64,000 bases of DNA from Micrasema longulum (taxonomy: Eukaryota > Arthropoda > Insecta > Trichoptera > Brachycentridae), in the NCBI GenBank assembly GCA_022494885.1, contig JAGVSM010001370.1:248001-312000 (forward strand). The letters run 5' to 3'. A program made the position numbers and the translations under genes. Positions 21,141-32,387 of the stretch are shown in pieces. Within the stretch, counting starts at the first letter, position 1. Every line of letters starts with the position of its first letter. The notes under the pieces were generated by a model, which was not told the DNA's origin, searched no databases, and saw only the letters and a list, made by a program, of their open reading frames with translations.

Positions 21141-21434
21141 AAAAAAAGTCTTGCTAGTTAAAGGATTACAGATACAAAATATGACTGAAAAAGATTCAAC
21201 CTTACGCATATAGAAACACTGTGTCGCGTGTTACACGACTTTTTGAATATTAATAATAATTAAATCTGAATTATTACTTCTAGAAACTCTAGGGGCGAGT
21301 GTTTCAGCAAATGGAACTCAACAAAATAGCGTGTTTGCACAAACACGCGAATGAGTAGTGGGAAAATTATTCCTAAAGAAGGAATCTTTTGGGTTGAAAA
21401 TCCAGTACGAGGAGGTAAAAATATTATTTTACAA

Positions 21435-21745
21435 CATTAATACAGAGAGATTCGCAGCTTTTTGTCCAAATTCTGTAGACTAGAACTGGATTAAACGTCT
21501 AGGGAGTTATAAATGTTAATATATTACAACAGAGATGAAAAACATTGTATAGAAGTAAATATATGTGTCTAAGCGTTTATAAGGCTTGTGACTTGGCGTG
21601 GCTGGTTTATGTGGCCACTTTACACATTGTGTAAATGTTCAAACAGAACTGTGAAAGTTATGCAGAGTGTAAATTGGCCACTCAAACCAGCCAATAACTG
21701 ATCATATCTCTATTGAAATATTATATTTTAATTATTTTAATAAAG
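21435..21745. repeat. Family G copy, foldback
   Basis: Blocks A ('tttttgtccaaattctgtag'-like), B ('acaacagagatgaaaaacat'), C ('gtggctggtttatgtggcca') and an inverted C ('ggccactcaaaccagccaat') follow each other. The C arms pair across about 55 bases. No coding sequence. Confidence 0.65.
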
Positions 21746-21839
21746 AATAAATGATGAGCAACACATCAAATCACTTTCATTGGTTTCTGTTTTTATCTTC
21801 TTCCATACTCATTATCTTATTCCACATTCCTTATCCTTT

Positions 21840-22085
21840 AATATGTGTAACATAATGTACTTTTTTTAAGTAAGTATGTGCAAGTCTTATCTCTCAATTG
21901 AAAAACAGCTGTTATTTTTAATTAATTAAGTTTTTTTATGTATATACTTTCGTTTTTTAGTACAAATTTTTGATCAGTCTGTTTTTTGGTTGGCTGGAAG
22001 ATATTCCTTATAGCAATAAGTCCGCTTAAGCACTTATTTTATGAACTTAAGGTTTTGAATAAATAAATAAAATAATAAAACATCA
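21840..22085 (+). repeat. CR1-like LINE 3' UTR
   Basis: 'ttggttggctggaagatatt' and 'gcaataagtccgcttaagc' correspond to the 3'-UTR signature at 12300 and 40250. A terminal 'gaataaataaataaaata' follows. No ORF2 remnant is kept. Confidence 0.55.
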
Positions 22086-22150
22086 TATTTTGTCCACCCC
22101 TGGGCAAAATTAAATTTATGACAGATTCTTGCCGATATATATTTTTTTTT

Positions 22151-22314
22151 GCACCACAACAGGCCAGGAGGCCCTATTACAGTGGTAAATTACATCACGG
22201 TACACCCAGGCTTGAGAAAAAATATTTTTGAATTTTCGTTTTCTCACCGGGAATCGAACCCGGAACTTTCCGTGTGTGAGTCAAGCGTCTTGATCACTAC
22301 ACCACGGAGGCCGC
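22151..22314 (-). repeat. SINE B copy 2, tRNA-derived
   Basis: Cleanest SINE B. Minus strand: 'gcggcctccgtggtgtagtg' (A box) and 'ccgggttcgattcccgg' (B box in an intact T-stem of five pairs). The body goes to 'ggcctcctggcctgttgtgg'. A T-rich run at 22141-22150 corresponds to its A-tail on the minus strand. Confidence 0.85.
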
Positions 22315-22504
22315 TTCTCTAATTGTATAAGTTGTATAAGAGACATTTGACAAATTGTATTTTAACCCATATAAAATAATGTTCAAAGAAAAAAAAAACC
22401 CGCATGAAAACGAATTTTGTCAATGTGATAACGATTTTTGCCTACGAATCAGGGAGAAAAATTACATAAGCACATTATTTTAATAATTAATATATAGTTT
22501 ACTG

Positions 22505-22845
22505 ATAATTATGTATAGCTTGCCTACCAACTACCACACAGCGCATCTGAGGACATAAGTCTCCTTGGCGGTGCCCACATACACGGAAAACTTTTTCGTT
22601 GCCGAACAAGAAAAGCTGCCCGAAGGAACTCTCTGGAATCTGGTAGCCTTAGCATTGTTGTGCTGAAAGAAAGTAATCCAGAAGTACATAATATGCCCTT
22701 CATTGGATTGAGAAAAGAGGGAAGTGAATTCTTCACTAACTGGAATTAAATTGATTCGATATGATCGATTCGCCGAAATTATTACAAAACTTTTTTGAAC
22801 TTGATAATTATGTATAATATAAAAATATTCATAAGTCACGGACGA
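22505..22845 (-). repeat. Segment X of family G, copy 1
   Basis: Related to 24630-25190 and 40700-41180. Common blocks, given in minus-strand sense, include 'gtgggcaccgccaaggagac', 'ttatgtcctcagatgcgctg' and a Phe/Ser-rich open frame with KKFSVYVGTAKETYVLRCAV. Several frames are open in different copies (a 102-codon frame here), and I could not decide on a coding frame. It may be decayed coding sequence of the parent element. Confidence 0.5.
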
Positions 22846-22904
22846 GTATGTACTAGTTTAGGGTAAAGTAAATAAATAAATAACACACATAATACAAGTA
22901 AGTT

Positions 22905-23410
22905 TAACATATTACAACAGAGATGAAGAACATTTTAGAGAAGGTAATATAGAAGTCTATGCATCTACAGGGCTTATGACCTGTCATTGGCTGGTGTATG
23001 AGGCCACTTTACACACTGTGTAACATTTACCATTCTGCCCATATTTGAAAATCTATGTTCCTTCAATACTTTCATCTCTTGATGTTTTTGAAGTTAAAGA
23101 GCTGAAACCTTTATTTATGCGGGTGAGATTCATCTGATTGGATTATATCACCTACATACTAGGCAATGCCTGAATTATTTTTTTTCAATTTTTCATACTT
23201 CTTCATGGACCAGGTGGATTTATCAACAATATTTTGAGTTTGTCCAAATTTTTGTAGACAAGGGCTGAATTCAACTCCCTAGGATATTACCTTCTTTAAA
23301 ATGTTCTTCATCTCTGTTGTAATATGTTAATATTAATAGCTTCCTAGAGAGTTGAATCCAGACCTTGTCTACAAAAATTTGGACAAACTCAAAATATTGT
23401 TGACAAATAA
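22905..23410. repeat. Family G unit, blocks B-C-D-E-A then inverted A
   Basis: In order: B 'acaacagagatgaagaacat', C 'gacctgtcattggctggtgt' and 'ccactttacacactgtgtaa', D 'agagctgaaacctttattta' and 'gtgagattcatctg', E 'catacttcttcatggaccag', A 'caatattttgagtttgtcca'. A then appears inverted (23350-23400), 'ttggacaaactcaaaatatt'. The A arms form an inverted repeat of about 64 bases around a roughly 85-base B-type spacer. Confidence 0.75.
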
Positions 23411-23904
23411 GTTTGTCCGAGAATTAAAGTCCTATGGTAATTTTTTAAAACTATGACACCGAAGTTTTAATTTGTGCGTGTAAAATTAACAAGTGACCAT
23501 GCCGTTATTTGAGTACCCTCTTCGGTTCACGAGCCGCCCCTGCCTTGGACAGAAGAATCCTCTCCACCATACACGAGTACTGAACCAAGGCGAAGGTTCG
23601 AGAAACTTGTCTGTAGCTCTTTAAGTAATGTAATTGGGGTCAGAATACGCATTTGAATAATCCAAGGCTCAAAGTGGCACTAGACATTTGTATTCACATT
23701 GAAGTAAAAGACCAGAAAATGAAAACGCTAAAAATAGATTAATACGCTTAGTTTATTTTCATCCTGAACTTACGTAAAATAGGAAAATATCTCATACTAC
23801 ACATACCGATAAAAATAAACGAAATGGATTTAGAATAATTAAATGTATTTTCAAAATCAATATGAATTTGTGGAAAAATCTTTGATCTTAATGTTGTTTA
23901 TTCC

Positions 23905-24300
23905 CTTTTAAATTTGGTGCAACAGAAAGGGGAAACATTTTTGAGAAGGGAATATGGAAGTCTAGGCATTTACAGGGCTTATGACCTGTCATTGGCTGGT
24001 TTAAGTAGCCACTTTACACACTGTAGAACATTTACTATTTTGTATTTGTTTGAACATCCACTTTTTAACAACTATTCCATCTGTCGACTTTTGTGAAGTA
24101 AAAGAGCTAAAACCTTTATCATGTGGGTGAGATTTATCCGGCTGAACTAATTTAACTTCTAGGCAACGCCTGAAAACAACTTTCCAATTTTTAAACTTCT
24201 TCTTTTACCAGGTAGTTAATTCAACAATGTTTTGAGTATGTCTAAATGCTGCAGACTGGCTGGATTTCCTCCCTAGGGAGTTGCAACAGAGTGGCGTTGC
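23905..24300 (+). repeat. Family G unit, direct blocks B-C-D-E-A
   Basis: Begins with 'caacagaaaggggaaacatt', then C 'ttacagggcttatgacctgt', D 'gtaaaagagctaaaaccttt', E 'cttcttcttttaccaggtag' and A 'tttgagtatgtctaaatgc'. Its open frame of 60 codons is a shadow of the repeat. Same block order as 22905, so these are copies of one unit of about 400-450 bases. Confidence 0.75.
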
Positions 24301-24628
24301 CGAGTAGGTGAATTGGTTCAGCCGAATGAATCTCACCCACATGATAAAGGTTTCAGCTCTTTTACTTCACAAAAGTCAGCAGATAAAAGAGTTGTGGAAA
24401 TGTGGATGTTCAAACATAAGCAGAATGGTAAATGTTAAACCGCGTGTAAAGTGGCTACTTAAACAAGCCAATGACAGGTCATAAGCCCTGTAAATGCCTA
24501 GAATTCCATAATCCCTTCTCAAAAATGTTTTCACTCTCTGTTGCAACAAATTTAAATGTAAGTAACACCCTAGGGAGGAAATCCAGCCAGTCTGCAAAGA
24601 TTTGGACATACTCATAATATTGTTGTTT
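24219..24628. repeat. Family G element with inverted A ends, about 408 bp
   Basis: Left end 24219-24290 is A; right end 24560-24628 is A inverted ('cctagggaggaaatccagcc', 'tctgcaaagatttggacata'). Between them lie reversed D, C and B. The ends pair over about 65 bases, so this copy looks like a self-contained foldback element. It overlaps the preceding direct unit by sharing block A. Confidence 0.72.
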
Positions 24629-25200
24629 ATTCCCCTTCGTACTACTGCGGATATCTTTATTAATCTTCTGAACACATCACATGGTCTTGTCCCTTTCCCG
24701 CTCTCTATGATTACTGAATGGAGCTTCTCGCTACTATCAGTGGTCCTGTCGAACGTAAAGATCTGGTGGCTTCCAAAACATATTTCAAGGCTGTTAAAAA
24801 GTTTTGTTATAATTTCGGCGAATATATTATAATGTCCAGTCAATTTTGTCCCAATAAGTGAAGAATCGACTTTCCTCTTTTTCTCAATCCAATGAAGTGC
24901 ATAATATGTACTTCTGGATTACTTTATTTCAGCATAAATATGCTAAGACTACCTGATTATGGAAAGCTCCTTCCGGCAATTTTTCTCGTTCGAAACATGC
25001 AACTTTTCCGTATGTGTAGGCACCGCCAAGGAGACTTATGTCCTCAGAAGCAGTGTGTGGTATGTGGTGGGCAAGCTATATTGGCAGTCTCAGAACAAAT
25101 GCAAAGATTCGTATTATGAAGAATTAAAGAAATATGGATGTATCGATACGGATATAATGTTGATTGTTATTCAGTGTATAATGTAACTTAACTTGATAAG
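24629..25200 (+). repeat. Segment X of family G, copy 2 (longest)
   Basis: Joined directly to the inverted A end. A 75-codon plus frame (24959-25186) reads NFSVCVGTAKETYVLRSSVW, then YVVGKLYWQSQNKCKDSYYE. On the minus strand another frame reads ESGKGTRPCDVFRRLIKI and VVRRGINNN, and this one is also open in part in the 40.7-kb copy. Conserved sequence with rival open frames suggests decayed coding sequence whose strand is uncertain. No known domain recognised. Confidence 0.5.
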
Positions 25201-25378
25201 TATCTAGAATTATATATCTGTATATAAGGATCTTCAGTCTGCTTAATCTTCTTATTTATTAGAAAATCCCCCAACATGACGAAACAATTGTCCGATTTTT
25301 GCATTCGATTTTAGCAATAAAATTATGTATTTGAGTTCAACAAAATAAACGCTAAGTCAAAAAATAAATCAATATAAT

Positions 25379-25613
25379 GGCAGGCGCCGTGGCGCAGTTG
25401 GTTAGACGGCCAACGGTGAAACTGGCGATGGCGTCGCGGGTTCGATTCCCGCCAGTTGCAATGAAAAATCCAACAAAGATTTTTCTCAACTGGTCTGGGT
25501 ATTGTGGTGTATTTATTCAACTTCCTTCCATATCCTTTCTTCCCTACCTGCTGACAACTCTCTGTAATAGGGGCTTAGCGGATTGATCCTTAAAAAAAAC
25601 TAAAAAAAAAAAA
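25379..25613 (+). repeat. SINE C copy 1, full-length, tRNA-derived
   Basis: The head has 'gccgtggcgcagttggttag' (A box) and 'cgcgggttcgattcccgcc' (B box within an intact five-pair T-stem). The tRNA-unrelated body contains 'tctcaactggtctgggtatt' and 'ggcttagcggattgatcc' and ends in an A-rich tail. The open frames overlapping it on both strands are artefacts of this element. Pol III promoter predicted. Confidence 0.85.
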
Positions 25614-25689
25614 TAATAAAAAATTCAAACCAGCCTTTACTTTCATATTATCTTCTCGTGAATTTTCTTCATCTCTGTTATAATAATAA

Positions 25690-26030
25690 GAATATGTGTG
25701 CACTATTCCTAGATTTAAAATAAAGTTAATTAATAAAAATACGCCAATACTAAGGTTTAATGTGCACTTTTCCAAGATTTAAAATAAAATTCATTAATTT
25801 ACATTTACATTTTTACATTTTTTGTGCACCACAAGAGGCCAGAAGGCTTTTTTACGGTGGTGAATTACATCACAGAGTACCCAGGCTTGAGAAAAATAAC
25901 ATTTAAATTTTTGTGTTCTCACCGGGATTCGAACTCGGAACCTTCCGTGTGTGAGTCAAGCGTCTTGACCACTACACCACGGAGGCTGCCAAATTAATAA
26001 AAATACGTCAATACTTAGGTTTTATACACA
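25690..26030. repeat. Two-unit minisatellite hosting a SINE B
   Basis: The unit 'tgtgcactattcctagattt...aaaatacgccaatactaagg' (about 65 bases) at 25694 is repeated from 25759. The second unit is split after 'aaaattcattaattt' and resumes at 25991 with 'aattaataaaaatacgtc'. The split is filled by SINE B copy 3, with possible short target duplications of 'aaatt...aat' type. Confidence 0.65.
25826..25990 (-). repeat. SINE B copy 3, nested
   Basis: Minus strand: 'ggcagcctccgtggtgtagt' and B box 'ccgagttcgaatcccgg'. The body matches copies at 15875 and 22151 through 'ggcctcttgtggtgc'. Its insertion interrupts the second minisatellite unit, so it is younger than that duplication. Confidence 0.82.
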
Positions 26031-26149
26031 AGAAATTTATCGAGATTTATTTTTTATTTATTTATTTATTCATTCAAAATTACAGTCGTGTACATATTCA
26101 TGAATTTATAATAAGATTATTCATTAATTTATAAAATAATTTTTTGTTC

Positions 26150-26480
26150 CTACTTTTCACTCGGATAACAAAAGATAATTATGGTTATTAATGAAGAAGT
26201 TCAGTGTTGCGGGAAATTGGATACAAAAAATGTTTTCTTACGCGCAGTTAAAATTAAAGCATTTAATTAAACGGTGAAGTTTCTCGAAAACGTGCGAAAA
26301 AATAAATGAAAATGAACTACGCCACAAGTTCTTAAGAATCAACCAATGACAGAGTGTTAGGATAGATTTTCGATTTTCGGGAAGCCAACTCAACAATCAG
26401 CAGAACTCACAGGGCGAGAATTTGTGACCCCACGAATATCATAGAGCTGATAATACGATATATCAAAAAAAAAAAAACAA
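26150..26480. repeat. Repeat R copy 2
   Basis: Contains 'gaatcaaccaatgacagagt', 'cagcagaactcacagggcg' and 'agctgataatacgatatatc', matching the right side of R copy 1 and, in reverse, the copies at 30, 53 and 61.8 kb. No coding sequence. The CCAAT-type box is retained ('aaccaatgac'), the CRE-like site is eroded. Confidence 0.6.
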
Positions 26481-29454
26481 ATTGGCGTAGTTTGATAGTC
26501 TATTAATTAACAAATAAAAAAATTAATAACCGCTGATCTTCCTCATTTTCGTCTCATCTAATTTCAATACTCTAAAAGTTATGGATTTTATACTTCGTTT
26601 GGTATGTGGCTCGAAGTAGTTCTTGACCTACAACCCTCTCCATTCCCTTCCTTCCTTCTCCTTGCTCCATCCTCCTATGATGGGTTGAATTTTTTATATC
26701 TACAGATGCGGTAGGGAACAAGTATCTCCCTGAACAGTGCAGAAACACACTTCATTGCGTCGCTTTACTACCCTCTACGCCATGAAACCGCCCCTAGCAA
26801 GGGTAAAATATGCAGGGTTTTTTCTATTATTAACACAGTTCGTAAACGTGGAACGTGTTTGCAAAGCACCGTTTCGGAACAATAACATTAACGTTATTAT
26901 TGAAGATGTTTTAACGCTGTCAGCGTCGCACGGAGGACGAAATACAGAAAAAACACGAATCAAATATTTTTTGATCAAGAATGGAAAGAAAATTTTTTTC
27001 GGTCATTTGTAAATATTTAATATTGCGTAATGAATAGTTTTAGTCTTAAAATTCTTATCTACTCTTCTTACTTAAGAGTTGACAAAAAAAAACTACATTT
27101 TTAAGGTACACAAATTTCTAGAAATACATGTAAGACATATTATTTTTAATTTACATATTGCAACAAGTGGGATAGTACATATTTTAGAAGAAAAATGGTA
27201 GACAACTTAAGTGTTAAAAGCATCTTCGTTGTCTTCGAGTCTAAGTCATTACTAAAATTTTCAGATTCATTGAACGGAATTCTTATTAGACTTAAAACAT
27301 CAGCGGGTAATGTAGAACTTTTTTTTAAAGAAGTGTTTTGAACTAGTTTTTGTAAATTTCTCCAAAAGTCACTTAATTCGCAACTGCCTTTGCCCAAGCG
27401 TCAGAGTGAACTGAAAAATGCAATACCAAACATTTAGTGTTTGCGTTGTTGTCAAGCTGCCATTATGCGCTATTGACGGAAATAAATAAACACAAAGTTT
27501 ACATAGGCTATAATACTACACTGAAAAACTTTTTTTATTAAAGTTTTGAAAACCACTTAATTTTTTTTTTTTAATTTCGTCCACAGTGCGTCGTGTCTAA
27601 AACTTTCTGGAAAATATACCAGTATTCATCTTATATACACTGGCACCTCATTTAACATGGTTTCAAAACAACACGGTCCAAAAATTTAATACGAAAATAT
27701 TAACATAAATTTTACAATGCGTAATAGTAACAAAAATAATTCGGTGGTCAAAAGAAGAAGGGACAGTCTGTTTTTTAGTTTTCAAAAGTTTAATTCATAT
27801 TTCAGTAAATAATTACACATAGAAAAAAAACAGCATCATTTAAAATAGTAATTTATTATTGAAAAGCAACACAAAAAAAAATTAGTTTGTAGATCAAAGT
27901 CTTGAAATTGAGTCATATTTCAGCTCTCCTGAACATTTAGGAAAATTTCAGATGGTTTTTTCTGCCATATGACTACCAAATTATACTATTCATAATAATT
28001 AGAATCCCCTACATTGCTCTTTTGCTCACTTGGCGTATAATATATGATAGTTGTAGTGAATAATTTTTGTTACGATTTGTTTTCGTTACAAAGTATTTTG
28101 ATGCAATGTTTTATTTCAGAAAAATAGAATAAGATAAAAAATTGTAAACAATTTTTTTTTAATCCCGAATAAATTTTTATTCAAGGAAATTAAATATTTT
28201 TCGTTTTAAAGTTTTTAGAAATACGGAGTGCTACGCGGAAATGTAATATATAATATGAAATATAACTATATAATTCAATTGAATAATTAAAACTAAACAA
28301 ATTTGTTAAAGTATTTTTTTTTTAAACTACAGAAAAGTAAAAAAGAAACATAAAATATACAAGATAAAAGATAACAATTAAAGTGAAAAAATCTTATGCT
28401 CTAAATATAAATACAACAAAATAAAATTGAGAATAATTTTACATAAAAATAAAGTGGCTAGTATTTAGCTAGGTAATAATGAAAAAGAAAAATAATGCTA
28501 CAATAATAATTTATAAATAATACGTTTTTTGGATCAATATGAAAGCTTAAATAATCTTAATAACACCTTTATTTTTTCAGTTGAAATTTGGCAATAGAAT
28601 ATCAAATTGTTTGAAATTTCTTATGGAACTTTAGCTAATATTTAATTTATCTTTTGACTAGTGGAAAACCTGACTATTTGCTTATGAGGGTAGACTTACG
28701 CGGGGCGATGGATTCCTTTTTCCACGTGTGGCTCAACCCGTATAACCTTAAATTATATCAAAGGATTTGAACAAAATGTCCGTCATTATTTAACTATTTT
28801 CCATAGAATCTGAGAGATTTAAAGTTTTCAGATATGATTTTATGATTCGATAACAATTAACCTTGTCAAATGTCTTAGAAGAGTCGGTGAGCAATAAAGG
28901 CTGGTTCGTACAAATACATTATTAGATTTGGTCGGTAGGAATAAACTGCCGACTGGTAATAAGCAGAACAGTTAACTGTCTTGAATCTCGTCTACAAAAG
29001 CATTTAGCATTTCAATGTACTGAAATATGGCTTCAAATTAAAAAAAGATATGTCTTTAATCCTTATCATGGCAACCAATAAAATAATGGTATATTTTTAT
29101 TTTAATCTCCCCTTTCTTATTAATTAAGCTTACAGTGTATGTAACAAGTGTTTTTTTTCTATAGTAAAATTGTTTCTAGACATTTTATTAAGATATTAAT
29201 GTGTACATATTTTTTTATTTAAATTCAATAATATTTTATTAGTTTGTAAAATAATTCTCATATGTATTTTAAGTAATGTCCGTTTTTTATAACAAATGAA
29301 AAGATCTGTTTATTTACAGAAATTGCTAGTGTCCAGAAAATCAAATCGGATATTTTTCCATTTAATTTTAAGAAAAAACTTATAAACAGATGATAAAAAC
29401 TACAAACATGTAAAACAAACTTATCTTTATTCTAAAATCACGCAGATTGTCACT
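26481..29454. other. About 3 kb with no recognised element
   Basis: Mostly AT-rich. Short open frames at 26737-27012 (+) and 27397-27146 (-) show no family motif I can name. The second has KLVQNTSLKKSSTLPADVL and could be a transposon scrap, without proof. A GC-richer block at 28690-28740 is unexplained. Confidence 0.35.
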
Positions 29455-29935
29455 TTTTCACAGTGACTTAATTTTTTTTGCACCACACAATTTCACTATC
29501 TTATATCCAGTTCGTGTTAATAATTATCATATATATGACTTCAAATGGACACAAACGCTTTAAGGGTTAAAACTTGAATGATCTAAATTTATCAACATAT
29601 CAACCAAACAATTCGCAATTCTGACGTAGAAAATTTCATACTACACGTTCCCCGAAAATTTATTGATTCCACACAAATTTACTCTCTTATATCTAGTTCA
29701 TGTTAATAATTATTATATATAAGATTCAAAATGAACACAAATACTTTGAGAGTTAAGACTTGAATAATCTTAATTTATCAACATATCAACTAAACATCGC
29801 GTAATTCTGACGTAGGAAATTTTATATTACACATTCACCGTGACTAAAGTTTCTTGATTCCACACAATTTTACTATCTTATCAACTAACTATTATATTAT
29901 TCTTAAGGGGTAAAAATTTCATATCACTTTATCGG
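29455..29935. repeat. Minisatellite, unit about 186-191 bp, just over two copies
   Basis: Unit starts: 29484 ('cacacaatttcactatctta'), 29670 ('cacacaaatttactctctta') and 29861 ('cacacaattttactatctta'). Between them, 'caacatatcaaccaaacaat' and 'attctgacgtagaaaatttc' recur at matching spacing. The third unit is internally deleted. A unit end ('ttcacagtgacttaat') precedes the first start. Copies differ at about one base in seven. Confidence 0.85.
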
Positions 29936-30019
29936 TACACATAATAAACTAACTTCGTTTCCTCTGCATTGAAAAATCATCTTTTGTATACACGCCGATG
30001 TAGAAGTTAAGTTGTTTTT

Positions 30020-30430
30020 TTTTATCTGTTAGTAAACTATTAAACTTAGTTAAAAATTATTTTCTTAATTTTTTATGTATCGTATTATCAGCACTGTGAT
30101 TTAAAAAAAATAATTATTTCTGAAATTATTCCGCGTGTGACGTCTCAAGTTCTCTTCCACTTGTTCTCGGTCCATTCTGCCGATTAGTCCATTGACTGTA
30201 AGTTGACCGGAAATCTTCAACAACTCTCTTATCAATAGTTTATTCCTATGAACTTGTGACATCGTTCAAAATCGTTTAAGTTTAAATATTTTTTAATATT
30301 TTATTTGTACATTTTCAAGAAACTTTGCCGCATAATTTAGCTATGATTTTTACCGCAATTTTTTCAAACATTTTTGTATATAATTTCCTCTAGGGCTGAA
30401 GTTTTTCATTATTTTTACTTACCGCGTTTT
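30020..30430 (+). repeat. Repeat R copy 3
   Basis: Full-length by comparison with 52960-53310. Blocks: 'tatcgtattatcagcactg', 'ttccgcgtgtgacgtctcaa' (CRE-like tgacgtct), 'gccgattagtccattgact', 'tcctatgaacttgtgacatc', and the end 'tagggctgaagtttttcatt'. Noncoding. Confidence 0.7.
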
Positions 30431-31783
30431 TTTTTATTGTTTATCAGATTTTACATTCGTATTGAAAGTTTTTTGGTGGTCTAAATTTTTTTTTATTTTG
30501 TCATAAAGTACAAACATTATAATACGTGAGTGTGCTAATTTTAGCTGAAATCTAATTATCATTAAACTACAAAAATATATGTACCTGAAAAGATAAACAA
30601 CGCGAGTCACGTTTAATTAAATCTTCAGGAAATAAGACTTAGTGATTGATAAATGATAAAACAATGATTAAAAAAAGAATAATAAAAAGCTTATTTAAAG
30701 CAATGCATTCTGCTCGGATTGTGTCAATTTTTATACAAAAGTTCTAATTTAAGAACGTTTATTAGAAACGCTTCAACTTATTATTTTTCTTAATACGAGA
30801 GACCCAAGTAAATTACTTTTTGTTAAAAAAGGCAAAAAAAAGAGAAGTGTGGTTTCACTCTATTATTTTGTGACTTTCAAAATATTTCAAACTCTTTATT
30901 ATATAATAATACAAATAAGGCAGCGCTACTTTCACAACTTGATTTAAATTGGTGCATTTTAATACAATACAACATTTTTGAATACATACTCTCTAGGGAG
31001 TTTCCAATTGCATTGCTGATATTCAATTTCGTTTATTCAGTTAAACGGAACAAAGTCCTTGGGGAACCAATTCCACACGGTTGAATTTCAACACACAAAA
31101 TTTAAATTAAGTTAAGATAAAAGCGACTTTGCAATTTTATCGATAAATTGCTAAGTGCTCCCAATAAACTTGCGGTAACGAAACAAATGCCCCATAATAC
31201 AATTAGTTGTGGAAGTATTGAATAAGCTAAGGAAGAATTAACATTATAACCGTTAAAGGTCTGCTGGTTTTTAATCATTTACAATATTATATTGATCAAA
31301 TTCGATTAAAATACACATGATTTAACCTCTACGAACCCCATTTAATAAAATGATTAGTTATTTTTTAGTAAAAAATACAAATTTAATGATTTTAAGAATA
31401 TTACAAATTTTATTTTCACCGAAACTTGTAAAACTCGTACCAGAAATGGTAAAAAATAATGTTTTAGTGTTTTCTGTTACGTCTTCAAATAATCTATATG
31501 TCTATGAAAATTATATATTCAACATCCCAACAATTCACAACCTCAAGTAAATATAGTAACTATTATTAATCTCCTCTGAAATGAAGTAAGTTTGGGACTT
31601 TTGAGTTTTACCGAAGTTAGGCCGACGCGACGATATTTATGCCTTTATAGTAATAGATGTTTTAAGTGTAAAACATTTTTTTTTTAGTGTGTCCTTTTTG
31701 GAATATTTTGTGCTGAGGACACTAAACATAACATATAAGAGAGATTTAAGTTTGTAAGTGAAAAATTTTGATGGAAGTTCATT
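30431..31783. other. AT-rich noncoding stretch
   Basis: The open frame at 31350-31550 has no recognisable motif. No repeats matched elsewhere in the window. Confidence 0.4.
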
Positions 31784-32387
31784 GTATTTATTATATAAAT
31801 AAAAGACGAGTGATACTTTAATCCACTAATTTGGAATATCCAATGACCGGTTTCATCGCTTTCACGATATCTTCGAGACTGGTATCTTTATTAAGAAGTT
31901 CAATGTATTTATACAAAACAGAGGTAAGAATAGATAATTCAAAGTTATACGAAAGTAAATTAAATAAAGTTATTTTTATCTTGAGGATTATTAACAAATT
32001 TTTTTCGGGTTAACTAATGAGTTGATATAATGCTATTTTAATAAGTTTAAGTATTTTATTTAAACTGAAAATACTACAGACTAAACTGAAGACACTAAAA
32101 ATAAAATAAAATACTTAAACTCATTAAAATAGCCTTTTATCAACTCATTAGTTAACCGGAAAATATTTTGATAATGATCCTTAAGATAAAAAAAACTTTA
32201 TTTAATTTACGTTCAAATAACTTTGAATTATCTATCCTTACCTCTGTTTTGTTTAAATACATTGAACTCCTTAATACTAATTAAGATACCAGTCTCGAAG
32301 ATGTCACGAAAACGATGAAACCGGTCCCTGGATATTCCAAATTTGTGGATTAAAGTATCACTTGTCTTTTATTTATATAATAAAATA
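31784..32387. mobile_element. FB2 foldback element, about 600-bp near-complete palindrome
   Basis: The left arm 31784-32062 and right arm 32098-32387 are reverse complements over nearly their full length, separated by a loop of about 36 bases. Landmarks: left 'actttaatccactaatttgg' with right 'ccaaatttgtggattaaagt'; left 'ggttaactaatgagttgata' with right 'tatcaactcattagttaacc'. The sub-terminal 'gaccggtttcatcgctttca' recalls the FB1 motif. The open frame 31831-32013 lies in one arm and is not a gene. Transcribed, it would form a very long hairpin RNA. Confidence 0.9.

Noticed and set aside
22170..22314. Functional tRNA-Val-like gene on the minus strand
   Set aside because: The T-arm is intact, but the anticodon stem does not pair and three copies share a downstream non-tRNA body, so it is SINE B.
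25385..25460. Functional tRNA gene
   Set aside because: The A and B boxes are good, but the segment continues into a SINE body with an A-rich tail, and another copy of the body exists at 45.0 kb. No convincing full cloverleaf with a matched acceptor stem was found.
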